From NCBI RefSeq assembly GCF_015644725.1, contig NZ_CP064795.1, forward strand, positions 3,160,501 through 3,224,500: a DNA stretch of 64,000 nucleotides, in the 5' to 3' direction. The position numbers and the translations under genes were made by a program. The notes under the pieces were generated by a model. The model made no database searches. It was not told the origin of the DNA and saw nothing but the letters and a program-made list of their open reading frames with translations. Shown here piece by piece: positions 27,965 through 37,319 of the stretch; the first letter of the stretch is position 1, and each line of letters opens with the position of its first letter. The stretch comes from Salinimonas marina. Its GTDB lineage: Bacteria; Pseudomonadota; Gammaproteobacteria; Enterobacterales; Alteromonadaceae.

Positions 27965-28591
27965 ATGAAAAAATTTGCCCTGTTATTGGTTATGGCTTTA
28001 TTAGTGCCATTGCAAGCTTGTGCTGCAGATGAAAAATGGAAAGAAGGCACGCACTACACGGTGCTAGACGAACCGGCGACTGAAAAGCCCGAAATTCTGG
28101 AGTTCTTTTCGTATTGGTGTCCGCACTGCTATCAATTCGAACCCCTGGTAAAAGACATCAAAGAAAAGGTCAGCAAGGAAACCAAGTTCAACAAAATCCA
28201 TGTGAATTTTATGGGCTTCACCTCAACCGATATTCAGGATGATGCTACCCGTGCCATGATGATTGCCCGGGCCATCAAACAGGAAGACGAGCTGAACAGC
28301 GCTATTTTTGACTACATCCATAAGCAGCGTGCCAGTGTTACCGGTATGAAAGATCTGCGAAATATCTTTGTGGTAAACGGCGTAGATAAAGCTGAGTTTG
28401 ATAAAATGGCCAGTAGCTTTGGTGTGAATAACATGCTGAAGAAAAACAATAAGACCCTGGAACAATACCGCCAGTATGTTCGCGGTGTACCAAACTTTAT
28501 TGTTAACGGTCGTTACCAGGCACAGTTTACCTCTGATATGTCTAAAGACGAGATTGTGGACCTTATCGTGTGGTTAAGTAAAAAAGACTAA
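27965..28591 (+). CDS. dsbA: Thiol:disulfide interchange protein DsbA
   Basis: 208 residues. Signal peptide at 1-21 (MKKFALLLVMALLVPLQACAA), then the thioredoxin-fold active site FSYWCPHCYQFEP (CPHC, as in DsbA) and the cis-Pro loop RGVPNFIVNGRY. It oxidises cysteines of exported proteins in the periplasm and is itself reoxidised by DsbB. A lipobox-like LQAC exists at the signal end, but DsbA proteins are normally soluble and the A-C-A-A-D cut is more likely. It is followed at once by a strong terminator. Confidence 0.94.
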   Translation: MKKFALLLVMALLVPLQACAADEKWKEGTHYTVLDEPATEKPEILEFFSYWCPHCYQFEPLVKDIKEKVSKETKFNKIHVNFMGFTSTDIQDDATRAMMIARAIKQEDELNSAIFDYIHKQRASVTGMKDLRNIFVVNGVDKAEFDKMASSFGVNNMLKKNNKTLEQYRQYVRGVPNFIVNGRYQAQFTSDMSKDEIVDLIVWLSKKD

Positions 28592-28615
28592 ACCATTCGC
28601 TGGTTTTTATTGTTT

Positions 28616-28644
28616 AAAACGCGCCCCCTTTGGCGCGTTTTTTT
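28616..28644 (+). terminator. Rho-independent terminator after dsbA
   Basis: AAAACGCGCC...GGCGCGTTTT, a 10-bp GC-rich stem with a short loop and continuing T run, 25 bases after the stop codon. Confidence 0.9.
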
Positions 28645-28670
28645 ATGTTTAATCTGAATTCGGAAATTTT

Positions 28671-29258
28671 ATGACCCAAATCCCCCAGGCCGCTTTTATT
28701 CACGAAGTTGATCAGCTGAAGGCCATTAAACGTCAGCTGCGATTACCCCACGATGAAGAACGGCAGGAAAATAGCGCTGAACATAGCTGGCATGTGGCAC
28801 TAAGTGCATTGATGCTGGCTGACTATGCTGAACAGTCAGTGGACATCAGCCGGGTGATTACCATGATTCTTATTCATGATTTGGTAGAGATTGATGCAGG
28901 TGACATGTTTGCTTTTGCAGGAGCGGCCGATCATGCGGAACAGGAACTCAAAGAACTGGCAGCGGCCAAGCGCATCTTTGGCTTGTTACCTGCAGAACAG
29001 GGCCAGCACTATCTGAAATTATGGCTTGAGTTTGAAGCCGCTGAAACCAATGATGCCCGCTTTGCCAAAGCCATGGATCGGGTATTACCGGTGTTTCAGA
29101 ATATGCAGAATCAAGGCGGAAGCTGGGCCCGGCACAAGGTAAGCCAGCAACAGATTTTAGATCGCAACACCGAGCTGCAAACCTGCGCCCCCAAACTGTG
29201 GGATTATGTCAACGAACAAACCTCGCTGGCAGTAGCCAAAGGCTGGCTGAAAAGCTGA
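28671..29258 (+). CDS. HD domain-containing protein (YfbR/HDDC2-like)
   Basis: 195 residues of the HD phosphohydrolase superfamily. Metal-binding residues are visible in AEHSWHVALSALML (His), ILIHDLVEIDAGD (His-Asp) and a later Asp in AKAMDRVLPVFQN. The pattern and length match 5'-deoxynucleotidase YfbR and human HDDC2-type enzymes that dephosphorylate deoxynucleoside monophosphates, though the substrate is inferred. A short gap after the dsbA terminator implies its own promoter. A bidirectional terminator separates it from the convergent cold-shock gene. Confidence 0.85.
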   Translation: MTQIPQAAFIHEVDQLKAIKRQLRLPHDEERQENSAEHSWHVALSALMLADYAEQSVDISRVITMILIHDLVEIDAGDMFAFAGAADHAEQELKELAAAKRIFGLLPAEQGQHYLKLWLEFEAAETNDARFAKAMDRVLPVFQNMQNQGGSWARHKVSQQQILDRNTELQTCAPKLWDYVNEQTSLAVAKGWLKS

Positions 29259-29278
29259 TTCTGGTAAATTACAGGCAT

Positions 29279-29309
29279 AAAAAAAGGTAGCTCGGAAGCT
29301 ACCTTTTTT
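29279..29309. terminator. Bidirectional terminator
   Basis: AAAAAAGGTAGCT-CGGA-AGCTACCTTTTTT, a long AT-flanked stem with a tetraloop. It can stop both the HD gene (+) and the cold-shock gene (-). An exact copy lies at 30623-30653. Confidence 0.9.
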
Positions 29310-29350
29310 GGTATCGAATTATCTTTAACCGGGTTGCCCCGACAGGATAA

Positions 29351-29560
29351 TTAGATAGCCTGAATATTTTCAGCTTGTGGACCTTTCTGGCCTTGGCTGA
29401 TAGTAAATTCTACTTGCTGGCCTTCTTTAAGAGTTTTGAAGCCATCACCAACAATTGAACGGAAGTGTGCGAACACATCTGGACCGCCTTGCTGCTCGAT
29501 GAAACCAAAACCTTTATCTTCGTTGAACCACTTAACGGTTCCAGTAGTTACATTAGACAT
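29351..29560 (-). CDS. Cold-shock protein, copy 1
   Basis: 69 residues of the CspA family, a single OB-fold that binds single-stranded RNA and DNA and can act as an RNA chaperone. RNA-binding motifs KGFGFI (RNP1) and VFAHFRSI (RNP2, canonical VFVHFSAI) are present. AAAGGATATTATT precedes the ATG. The protein and DNA are identical to those at 30695-30904. The roughly 150-base leader before the ATG is included in the repeat, so both copies have the same control. Whether it is cold-inducible is not visible from the sequence. Confidence 0.95.
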   Translation of the reverse strand: MSNVTTGTVKWFNEDKGFGFIEQQGGPDVFAHFRSIVGDGFKTLKEGQQVEFTISQGQKGPQAENIQAI

Positions 29561-29913
29561 AATAATATCCTTTAATTTTAAATAATAACGCCTTCAAGGC
29601 AAAGAGTAGCTTAAATATAGACTTGAATTTAAATAAACCGCAGGACGTGGAGTTACGAATAAAACAACGAAATGAAGGATGTAAATTTGAGCACTTTCTT
29701 TAGCTGCGGTGACTATACATTGACCTTATGGGCGCGTCTACCCTTTTTTGATCTTTTTCTAATCTATTATGGTCTTTTTTGCGGTTCATTTGCGCATCCC
29801 CCCGCCAAACAGGCCATGCAGGCTAACCTGACTAGTCATCGATTTTTGTATCTACAAAAAGACGCCTGGATCGCGTCTGTTTAAGCTCAAAGCTCTGAGG
29901 CAGATGTTGTGCC

Positions 29914-30585
29914 TTAGCGTGAGGCCGCCGGGTTATTTAAATTAGCCTGCCCCGCATTATCCGGAACGCCGCCGTGACGGTGGTTCTTATTAAGTGCATT
30001 AATCTGAGCAAGCTCGGCGTCGGTCAGGGTAAAGCTATCCAGTTGAAGATTTGCCGTAATGTTGTTGTCGCTTTCTGATTGGGGCATACCAATACTCTGA
30101 CGCTGACAATCCCATTTCAAAAATTATCTGACCCGCCGACACCTGATGTTTATCGGCCAGACTACAATGCGATCATCAATAATGGGCTGGCCTTCTTTCG
30201 CCAATCCACTCCATGAGCCAGTTTCCATTATTGACCAGCACGACACCACCATCCCCTTACTCTGACAGTATTCAGTCAGAGTAAGGGGATGGTACGGATG
30301 CACTTCCAGCTGATTGTACATCAATTCAATTGCAGCAAACGCCAGTAGCTACTGAATATCGGCTTTGGGGACATTTGCCCCCAGGGATTTGGCCAGCCCT
30401 TCGCGATGCAGCTTTTCCATGGCTTGCCCGGTCGGACGTATTTTTTGCGGATAAGACCAGAGCACTTATTACTAATTGACATAGTCGTCACCAGAGCCTC
30501 CAGACTTTGCATCATTGCAGTTAATGTCGGTGGATAGCCTTGCCGGGTGTCTCACACCTTAGTGGTGATAAAGAAAGAAGAAAGG
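29914..30585 (-). pseudogene. Degenerate aldo/keto reductase (duplicate of 31250-32134)
   Basis: The minus strand can be aligned with the intact reductase in shifting frames: FFITTKV near the 5' end, YNQLEVHPYHPLTLTEYCQ, SKGMVVSCW, and a long in-frame C-terminus with QLDSFTLTD and ALNKNHRHGG. The first ~65 codons, including the Asp/Tyr catalytic residues, are missing; stops and frameshifts break the rest. It is the decayed partner in a csp plus reductase tandem duplication. Even its terminator (around 29853-29880) has eroded relative to the one after the intact gene. Confidence 0.9.
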
Positions 30586-30622
30586 TGGGTTAAAATGTTG
30601 GTTCAGGCTGAATTACAGGCAT

Positions 30623-30653
30623 AAAAAAAGGTAGCTCGGAAGCTACCTTTTTT
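30623..30653. terminator. Terminator, copy 2
   Basis: The same stem-loop as at 29279-29309 (AAAAAAGGTAGCT-CGGA-AGCTACCTTTTTT), downstream of the second cold-shock gene on the minus strand. Confidence 0.9.
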
Positions 30654-30694
30654 GGTATCGAATTATCTTTAACCGGGTTGCCCCGACAGGATAA

Positions 30695-30904
30695 TTAGAT
30701 AGCCTGAATATTTTCAGCTTGTGGACCTTTCTGGCCTTGGCTGATAGTAAATTCTACTTGCTGGCCTTCTTTAAGAGTTTTGAAGCCATCACCAACAATT
30801 GAACGGAAGTGTGCGAACACATCTGGACCGCCTTGCTGCTCGATGAAACCAAAACCTTTATCTTCGTTGAACCACTTAACGGTTCCAGTAGTTACATTAG
30901 ACAT
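30695..30904 (-). CDS. Cold-shock protein, copy 2
   Basis: 69 residues, identical in DNA and protein to the gene at 29351-29560, with KGFGFI and [11 protein letters not shown]-binding motifs. It lies between the intact aldo/keto reductase (upstream on this strand) and the reductase wreck. Perfect identity next to a badly decayed partner gene suggests either recent homogenisation by gene conversion or a repeat collapse and expansion in assembly. Two identical csp genes would raise dosage without new function. Confidence 0.95.
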   Translation of the reverse strand: MSNVTTGTVKWFNEDKGFGFIEQQGGPDVFAHFRSIVGDGFKTLKEGQQVEFTISQGQKGPQAENIQAI

Positions 30905-31199
30905 AATAATATCCTTTAATTTTAAATAATAACGCCTTCAAGGCAAAGAGTAGCTTAAATATAGACTTGAATTTAAATAAACCGCAGGACGTGGAGTTAC
31001 GAATAAAACAACGAAATGAAGGATGTAAATTTGAGCACTTTCTTTAGCTGCGGTGACAATACACTGATCTCAAGGGCGCGTCTACCCTTTTTGATCTTTT
31101 TCTAACCTATTGCTTCCTTTCTTTCTGCTTATTTGCTTACAGCGCTCGCCATATAAGGCCTGCAGACAAAAACAGGGAATTATAGTTTTTTGCATCCAT

Positions 31200-31224
31200 A
31201 AAAAAGACGCGTAACCCGCGTCTT
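31200..31224 (-). terminator. Terminator after aldo/keto reductase
   Basis: AAGACGCG (31204-31211) pairs with CGCGTCTT (31217-31224), and the minus strand continues into TTTTT. It sits 25 bases beyond the reductase stop. Confidence 0.75.
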
Positions 31225-31249
31225 GTAATCTTTAATGCTTTGATGCGAA

Positions 31250-32134
31250 TTAACGCGAGGGCACCGGATTGTTGAGGTTGTCCTGCCAGGCATTGTCCGG
31301 GTCGCCGCCATAACGGTGGTTTTTATTGAGTGCATCAATCTGATCAAGTTCGGTATCGGTCAGGGTAAAGCTGTCCAGCTGCAAATTCGCCTTAATGTTG
31401 TCGTCACTTTCAGACTTAGGAATCACAATACGCTGTCGCTGACAATCCCATTTCAAAATTATCTGACCAGCAGACACCTGATATTTTTCGGCCAGGGTCA
31501 CAATGGTGTCAGCCACAATCGGCTTGTCTTCTTTAGCCACCCCACTCCATGAGCCAGACCCGAGTGGCGACCAGCACGAGACCACCATGCCTTTGCTTTG
31601 GCAATACTCGGTCAGGTGCGGCTGGGTATGATACGGATGCAGCTCCAACTGATTGTACACCGGCTTAATTTCGGCAAACTCCAGCAACTGCTGAATATCA
31701 GTTTTGCGAAAGTTTGATAGTCCCAGCGATTTAGCCAGACCTTCACTGTGCAGTTTTTCCATCGCCTGCCAGGTGGGCCGGGTTTTGTCCGGATAGGGCC
31801 AGTGCACCAGATACAGGTCGGCATAGTCAGTGCCCAGTCGCTCCAGGCTTTGTTCCAACGCCGTTAATGTTGACTGGTACCCCTGCTGGGTATCCCACAC
31901 TTTGGTGGTGATAAAAAATTCCTTACGGGCAATACCAGACTCCTGCACGGCCTGACCGACGCTGCGCTCATTGCCATAAAAGGATGCCGTATCCAAATGC
32001 CGATAGCCTGCCTCGATGGCTTTGAGTACCGTATCTTTCACATAGCCATCATCCTGATGCATTGCTCCGATAGCAGCGGTGCCAAAACCAACTTGTGGAA
32101 TATGCCGGCCGTCAGCCAGTTTGATTGATTGCAT
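31250..32134 (-). CDS. Aldo/keto reductase
   Basis: 294 residues of the NADPH-dependent aldo/keto reductase family. The catalytic tetrad is visible: Asp and Tyr in DTASFYGNERSVGQAV, Lys in FFITTKVW, and His in LYLVHWPYP. Further motifs are LGLSNFRKTDIQQLL, PVYNQLELHPYH and the cofactor-binding IVIPKSESDDNI (arginine replaced by Glu-Ser-Asp-Asp, so the coenzyme phosphate contact may differ from the usual IPKS..R). It resembles 2,5-diketo-gluconate reductase-like enzymes reducing aldehydes such as methylglyoxal. It is the intact member of a duplicated pair and is followed by its own terminator. Confidence 0.9.
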   Translation of the reverse strand: MQSIKLADGRHIPQVGFGTAAIGAMHQDDGYVKDTVLKAIEAGYRHLDTASFYGNERSVGQAVQESGIARKEFFITTKVWDTQQGYQSTLTALEQSLERLGTDYADLYLVHWPYPDKTRPTWQAMEKLHSEGLAKSLGLSNFRKTDIQQLLEFAEIKPVYNQLELHPYHTQPHLTEYCQSKGMVVSCWSPLGSGSWSGVAKEDKPIVADTIVTLAEKYQVSAGQIILKWDCQRQRIVIPKSESDDNIKANLQLDSFTLTDTELDQIDALNKNHRYGGDPDNAWQDNLNNPVPSR

Positions 32135-32202
32135 TTGCGTCTCCTGAACCGTGGGTTGTTGTAGGGGTTGATAGGCCCGGGCCGCAGGTTCAGATCAGCA
32201 TT

Positions 32203-33192
32203 TCAGGCAAACGGCAGCCGGGCTTTGTCGCGTTGTTGCCATAACTGGCGGGCCTGCGCGGCAGCTGTGGTGTAATCCAGTTGCCGGATGAGCATCAGGT
32301 AACTGGTAAGCGTAGGCACGACCGAGTTATCGGCGTACTTATGGGCAAGTTCGCCACGCCAGTAGCCCAGCATGTCGGCGACCGCCAACGCTTTATCTTT
32401 CATTGCCCAGCCGTATTTGGTGGCCGGTAAGGTCACTTCAGCCGTAGCTCCGGCACGGGTGATAAATAAGGTGGTTTCGCGCTCGCTGTTGACCTCCGGA
32501 TCGCCACCATCCCCGCGAAAACACAGGGAATCATAGTCGTCAAACTGCTCATTAACCCGGCCATGTTTATCATCCAGATGGGTATGAAACACTCCTTGTA
32601 CGCTATAGGGTGCCGCGCTGGGGTTCAGCAATCGACCCAGGGTGTTGGCGCACGAACGCAAGCCAAATACTTCACGCAGCTTGATAATGTCGTTCAGCGC
32701 CGGTAATACCAGACTTAAATCCAGATAAGTCGCGCCACGTTGTTCAAGCTGGCTGGCCGCCTGGGCAACATTGCCCACCGCGGTCAGCCCCAGTTCGGGT
32801 AACACCTGACTGGCGTACAACCGGCCAGAGCCGGGTTCGTGAGCGCCGTGCAAAAACACCGGGATCCCAGCTTGTGCCAGACAGGCTACGGCCAACAGGT
32901 ACCAGGGAAGCTGACGGCGTTTGCCTGCATAGCAGCCTATGTCTATGGTGGCGGGAAGCGCGGCAATCGCCTGATTTTCTACCGCCCGACAGGCATCCAG
33001 AAAACCACAAATCTCATCCGGGGTTTCTTCCCGGGTACGCAGCAGCATTAAAAACGCACCGCGCTGCTCTCCCGTGACCTGTTGGTTAAGCACCATTTTC
33101 ATGGCAGTACAGGCTTCTTTACGGGTTAAACTACGGCTGCCTTTTTTGCCCTTGCCGATGATTTTTATAAAATCGCTGAATGCCGCTGACAT
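32203..33192 (-). CDS. ybiB: YbiB-like (TrpD2) glycosyltransferase-fold protein
   Basis: 329 residues related to anthranilate phosphoribosyltransferase (TrpD) but of the YbiB/TrpD2 branch, which binds nucleic acids and lacks TrpD activity. Features are RGAFLMLLRTREETPDEICGFLDACR in the N-terminal helical domain, the missing glycine-rich PRPP loop (DIGCYAGKRRQLPWYLL in its place), LHGAHEPGSGRLYASQVL, and ANTLGRLLNPSAAPYSVQGVFH. No tryptophan-pathway gene is near. The start ATG 33192 gives a normal N-terminus (FSDFIKIIGKGKKGSRSLT). Confidence 0.85.
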   Translation of the reverse strand: MSAAFSDFIKIIGKGKKGSRSLTRKEACTAMKMVLNQQVTGEQRGAFLMLLRTREETPDEICGFLDACRAVENQAIAALPATIDIGCYAGKRRQLPWYLLAVACLAQAGIPVFLHGAHEPGSGRLYASQVLPELGLTAVGNVAQAASQLEQRGATYLDLSLVLPALNDIIKLREVFGLRSCANTLGRLLNPSAAPYSVQGVFHTHLDDKHGRVNEQFDDYDSLCFRGDGGDPEVNSERETTLFITRAGATAEVTLPATKYGWAMKDKALAVADMLGYWRGELAHKYADNSVVPTLTSYLMLIRQLDYTTAAAQARQLWQQRDKARLPFA

Positions 33193-33283
33193 TGCTGTTA
33201 CTCATATTATATCGAGGATTCCAATACCTTACTGTAGCATTGGCCGGGCCGCCCACAAAGCGGTCGAAGACGTGGCAGCAGGA

Positions 33284-33320
33284 TAAAAAAAGACCCGCCA
33301 CGATTAGCCCGGGCGGGTCT
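33284..33320 (-). terminator. Rho-independent terminator after the SulP gene
   Basis: AGACCCGCC (33291-33299) pairs with GGCGGGTCT (33312-33320), and on the minus strand a run of seven Ts follows. It ends the sulP transcript and lies just upstream of the ybiB start. Confidence 0.85.
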
Positions 33321-33374
33321 TGATATACCAGTGACACAATGACCGCGCAGATCAGCTGCGCGCCGCTGTCCGGT

Positions 33375-34940
33375 TTAGCCTAACTGGTCGGAGGCAACCT
33401 TATAACGCGGATCCTCCACCACATTGATTTCCACAAACTTGTTGGCTTTTTTCAGTAATGCCCGACAGTCACTGCTGATATGTCGAATATGCAGCTTTTT
33501 GCCCTGCTGTTCGTATTTATCGGCCAGGTTATCCAGCGCATCGATACCCGAAGAATCCCAGATCCGGCTGTTATCAAAGTCAATCACCACATCCTGCGGA
33601 TCATTGGCCACATCAAACTGGTCTTTAAAATGGGTTATCGAGCCGAAAAACAGCGGCCCTTTGAGTTCGTACACTTTCCAGCCATCGTTATCGATATGGC
33701 TGTGTACCTCAATATGACGAGCGTGTTTCCAGGCAAACACCAGCGCTGACACAATCACCCCCACCACTACGGCAATCGCCAGGTCAGCAATTACGGTGAC
33801 GCCGGTTACCAGAAACAGCACAAAGGCATCTTCACGGTTAACACCACGAATGATTCTGAATGAAGCCCATTCAAAGGTGGCGATAACCACCACAAACATC
33901 ACCCCCACCAGCGCTGCCAGCGGAATCATTTCAATCAGCGGCGCAGCAAACAAAATGAAGCCCAGTAGCACCAGCGCCGCCGAAATACCGGATAAACGTC
34001 CACGACCGCCTGAATTGATATTAATCATACTCTGACCAATCATGGCACAGCCGCCCATACCGCCGAAGAAACCGTTAACGGTATTGGCCACGCCCTGACC
34101 CACACATTCTTTGTTGCCATGGCCGCGGGTATCGGTCATTTCATCAATTAATGACAGGGTAAGCAGCGATTCAATCAGTCCTACCAGACACAAAATGATA
34201 GAGGTAGGCAGGATAATCATCAGCGTGTCCATGGTAAAAGGCACCATCGGAATGGCGAAACTGGGCAGCTCTCCGGCTAACGTAGCCGTGGCTTTCTGAT
34301 CGGCCGGCAACAGATCCCGGACAAAATCGATGACAGTACGGGCTTCCAGATTAAGGGCATGTACCAACACCGTAACCACAATAATGGCCACCAGCGAGGC
34401 CGGCACGGCTTTGGTGAGCCTGGGTAATAAGTAAATGATGGCCATGGTCAGCGCCACCAGTCCCAGCATTATGTACATCGCGCTGCCTTGCATCCACTGC
34501 CATTCACCGGCGTCATTTAACACCTTGAACTGGCCCAGCTGGGCCAGAAAAATGACAATGGCCAGGCCGTTCACAAAGCCCAGCATAACCGGATAGGGGA
34601 CCAGCCGGATAAATTTGCCTAGCTTGAAGACCCCGCACAGTATTTGCAGAATACCGGCCAGTACCACCGCAGCAAACAGGTACGCCACCCCGTGTTCGGC
34701 CACCAGTGCCACCATCACTACCGCCATGGCGCCGGTAGCACCGGAAATCATTCCGGGTCGGCCTCCAATGGCAGAGGTAATCAGGCCCATCATAAATGCC
34801 GCGTAAAGGCCTATCATTGGCTCTACGCCCGCAACAAAAGCAAAGGCGACCGCTTCAGGAACCAAAGCCAGAGCCACGGTAATCCCTGACAGCACATCAT
34901 TTTTCACATTGCTGTCTTTATTGGTGATTAGGTCAAACAT
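33375..34940 (-). CDS. SulP family inorganic anion transporter with STAS domain
   Basis: 521 residues. Ten or more membrane helices fill residues 1-400, with [24 protein letters not shown] at the first helices and [30 protein letters not shown], a SulP signature. The C-terminal cytoplasmic STAS domain (about 415-510) has [22 protein letters not shown]. The family carries sulfate, bicarbonate or other anions, mostly as Na+ or H+ symporters or exchangers. No carbonic anhydrase or sulfur gene is near, so the substrate is open. Monocistronic with its own terminator. Confidence 0.9.
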   Translation of the reverse strand: MFDLITNKDSNVKNDVLSGITVALALVPEAVAFAFVAGVEPMIGLYAAFMMGLITSAIGGRPGMISGATGAMAVVMVALVAEHGVAYLFAAVVLAGILQILCGVFKLGKFIRLVPYPVMLGFVNGLAIVIFLAQLGQFKVLNDAGEWQWMQGSAMYIMLGLVALTMAIIYLLPRLTKAVPASLVAIIVVTVLVHALNLEARTVIDFVRDLLPADQKATATLAGELPSFAIPMVPFTMDTLMIILPTSIILCLVGLIESLLTLSLIDEMTDTRGHGNKECVGQGVANTVNGFFGGMGGCAMIGQSMININSGGRGRLSGISAALVLLGFILFAAPLIEMIPLAALVGVMFVVVIATFEWASFRIIRGVNREDAFVLFLVTGVTVIADLAIAVVVGVIVSALVFAWKHARHIEVHSHIDNDGWKVYELKGPLFFGSITHFKDQFDVANDPQDVVIDFDNSRIWDSSGIDALDNLADKYEQQGKKLHIRHISSDCRALLKKANKFVEINVVEDPRYKVASDQLG

Positions 34941-35174
34941 GTGTTTCCAATAAGTGTGTTGGTTAAAAAAACGGCGGCGATTCTATCACCATAATCCGGC
35001 AAAGTCCTTTAATAGATTGTTAAAACCAAAGGGCTTTATGCTTTGAGTGTAGCTACTGCAACGCGAGTTGACCTATCGATAGCGTTGCAACCTGCGGCTG
35101 GCAAAGGCACACTAATAGGGTAAATGCTGGTCGTAACCGGCCAGCTTTGATGTGTTGTGAAGAGGATATAAATT

Positions 35175-35462
35175 TTGGTCGCTTATTTACTTACCGGGCT
35201 GTCGGTGTTGGTTGCTGGCGTGATCCACTGGAGTGCACCCCGAGCATTCTGGCGTGCAACACTGACCTCTACGGGTACCATATTATTGCTGTCGGTAGCC
35301 GCATTATTTATTTTTCAGTCATCGGGGTTACTGATAAGCGAAGAAACCGGCGAGTCCGCGGATATCACCAGTTCGTTATTGGTGGTGACCGCTCTGGTTA
35401 CTTTTTTTGGATTCCTGATTTCGGTGTTTGTAGGCTGGTTTTTGCGTACTATTCGCAGCTGA
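35175..35462 (+). CDS. Small three-helix membrane protein, hypothetical
   Basis: 95 residues with three hydrophobic segments (LLTGLSVLVAGVIHW, GTILLLSVAALFIF, LLVVTALVTFFGFLISVFVGWFL) and little else. The only sensible start is TTG 35175, supported by AGAGGA ending 8 bases upstream; a different-frame reading from 35147 covers the same DNA but lacks this character. The hydrophobic pattern and RBS argue for a real gene. I recognise no family. A strong stem-loop follows. Confidence 0.65.
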   Translation: MVAYLLTGLSVLVAGVIHWSAPRAFWRATLTSTGTILLLSVAALFIFQSSGLLISEETGESADITSSLLVVTALVTFFGFLISVFVGWFLRTIRS

Positions 35463-35475
35463 GCTGAGAAAAATG

Positions 35476-35510
35476 TTACATGCGCGACGCCATCTATGTC
35501 GCGCATGTAA
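35476..35510. terminator. Strong hairpin between convergent genes
   Basis: TTACATGCGCGAC and GTCGCGCATGTAA form a perfect 13-bp stem with a 9-base loop. It lies between the convergent small-membrane-protein and PAP2 genes. The T-rich sequence after it (GTCCTTTCCTTTT) is not a pure T run, so termination efficiency is uncertain. Confidence 0.7.
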
Positions 35511-35528
35511 GTCCTTTCCTTTTACCTG

Positions 35529-36193
35529 TCACCTGAACTCTGAATACTCAGAATGATTCCGGGTCAGGCGGGTCCAGGCTGCTACCCACATGCCTCCTGC
35601 TGCCCAGCCGGCGATAATATCGCTGGCCAGTGTACCCCCAGATAGACCCGACTGAAACCGACCAGAAAAGTGGTGAGCGCGGCCAGACAAAATGTCAATA
35701 ATACAATATTGCGCCGCTGGCTTAATCTGACCACGATGACGGCCAGCGTAAAGTAGGTTACAAACGACATCATCGCATGAGCCGAGGGAAAGCTACTGGT
35801 AAACACCCGGGTATGCTGGCCCACCAGGTCAGGACGGGGTCGGCTAAAGCCATGCTTTAATGCAAAGGTAACCGCCAGCGCCGCCAGGATCCCGATGGCC
35901 AGCTGCCAGGCCAGTTTGGTACGATTCGTCATCTTCAGCCACAGCACACTGATGCCGCTGACATACAATAATGCCCAGTTACTGCCCAGCGCAGTAGTGT
36001 CGCGCATGCCTTCTTCCAGCCAGCCAGGCCCGAGGGGATCGGACAAATCGTCCATGTGCCGCAGGCCTTTAATAATCGCTTCATCAATAGCGGGGATGGG
36101 TGTTTGTGTTATCCACCACGCCAGCACCGCGAATACCGCCAGACTGCCGGCGGCCAGCGTCACTAAAAATCGATCGCTAAGTTTATGCTGCAT
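35529..36193 (-). pseudogene. PAP2 family phosphatase, one frameshift near C-terminus
   Basis: 221 residues after adding one base. PAP2 motifs are seen: KHGFSRPRPD (K-x6-RP), SSFPSAHAM, and SRVYLGVHWPSD once the frame is restored. The family removes phosphate from lipids such as undecaprenyl pyrophosphate or phosphatidate at the membrane. As given, the frame breaks at GG 35625-35626, losing the final Asp of the third motif and about 20 residues of tail; the alternate frame then reads IIAGWAAGGMWVAAWTRL. About six membrane helices. Because the tail is otherwise perfect, a missed base in the sequence is likely. Confidence 0.85.
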
Positions 36194-36383
36194 AATGACT
36201 TATGGTTGCTTTGCCTTGCTATGGATACTGGCAAAATCAGGCATCAGATTACTCCACGGTTTGACACTGGTTGGCGCGGCCGCGCGGCTAACCAACCCTA
36301 TTTTGTGCTGGCCCGGGGCGACCCAGGCCATTTTTTTGATACACTTGGGGTTGTTTTCCCTCGCCTGCAACGGTCATTTTTTT

Positions 36384-37315
36384 ATGTACGGATTTATCAC
36401 TAACACCCTGGGTCCGGTGCTGGTGCTGCTGTTTATGGGGTATTTTTTATTCCGGCGCGGCATGCTCAACGAAAAATTTATCGAAGCCGGCTCCAAGCTG
36501 GTCTTTAATCTGGCATTACCGGCCTTGTTGTTCCTGTCCATCGCGCAGGCTGATTTTGCCAGTGCCGCCAATGGCAAGCTCATTGTGATCGGGCTACTGG
36601 GTACCTTAGGGTACTTTGTACTACTGATGGCATTTTGTCAGGTCACGGTAACCCCGGCAAATGCTCGTGGGTGGTAATTCAGGGCGGGTTTCGAGCCAAC
36701 ATGGGCATTATCGGGCTGGCTTATTGTGCCAACACCTATGGCGCTGAGGGCCTGGCGACCGCCTCGGTTTATCTGGGCGGGGTCACCATCTTATTCAATG
36801 TGTTATCGGTGTTCGTGTTAAATTTTTATCTGGATGCCCAACGCTCGGTGTTACAACACTTGCTGGGCATTACCACCAATCCACTGATTATCGCCATTTT
36901 GCTGGCCTTGCCCATCTCGTATCTGCAACTGCCCTTACCTACGCTGGTTCAGGCCACCGGCGAATACTTTGCCCAGCTCACCCTGCCCCTGGCGCTGATA
37001 TGTACCGGCGCCTCGTTGCAATTTCGTGCCTTTGGGGTACATCGTACCAATATCATAATCGCGGTAATCAGCAAATGCTTGCTATACCCGGCGCTGCTGG
37101 TTTCCACCGCCTATCTGCTGGATTTCAGAGGTATGGAGCTGGGGGTGATCTTATTATTGAGTATTGCGCCTACTGCGGCCGCCAGCTATATCATGGCCCG
37201 TAATCTGGGCGGCGACCCCACATTGGCGGCCAGTATTATTGCCGTGTCGACACTGGTGTCTTTGCCTGTCACCGCCGTGGCCTTTAGCGTACTGTCACAG
37301 CTGGCACTGTTGTAA
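36384..37315 (+). pseudogene. AEC family (auxin efflux carrier-like) transporter, one frameshift
   Basis: 310 residues after restoring one base, matching the AEC transporter family (about 300 residues, ten helices). It starts MYGFITNTLGPVLVLLFMGY and includes FRRGMLN, LVFNLALPALLF, then VIQGGFRANMGIIGLAY and IAPTAAASYIMARNLGGD, typical of this group of putative permeases for organic acids or amino acids. The frame breaks around 36652-36657 (CCCCGG); one more C or G joins VTVTP to KCSWVVIQGG. Start ATG 36384 is chosen because it begins the first helix; longer upstream readings overlap the divergent PAP2 gene. Substrate unknown. Confidence 0.85.
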
Positions 37316-37319
37316 GACT

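Larger units (their letters stand above)
29267..29713. repeat. 447-bp direct repeat, copy 1 (csp gene with flanks)
   Basis: Bases 29267-29713 read as identical to 30611-31057, with an offset of exactly 1344 bp. The unit holds the terminator, the whole cold-shock gene, its 5' leader and promoter. Beyond 29713 the copies still resemble each other but have several differences, so this is the perfectly matching core of a larger duplication. Confidence 0.95.
30611..31057. repeat. 447-bp direct repeat, copy 2 (csp gene with flanks)
   Basis: An identical copy of 29267-29713. After 31057 homology continues imperfectly for about 60 bases, then is lost. Confidence 0.95.

Noticed and set aside
29653..29884. 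A short open frame upstream of the cold-shock gene.
   Set aside because: It lies within the leader and promoter of the csp repeat and is not conserved in the second copy.
35895..36383. Upstream in-frame extension of the AEC transporter.
   Set aside because: It overlaps the divergent PAP2 gene and has no membrane-protein character; the first helix begins at ATG 36384.
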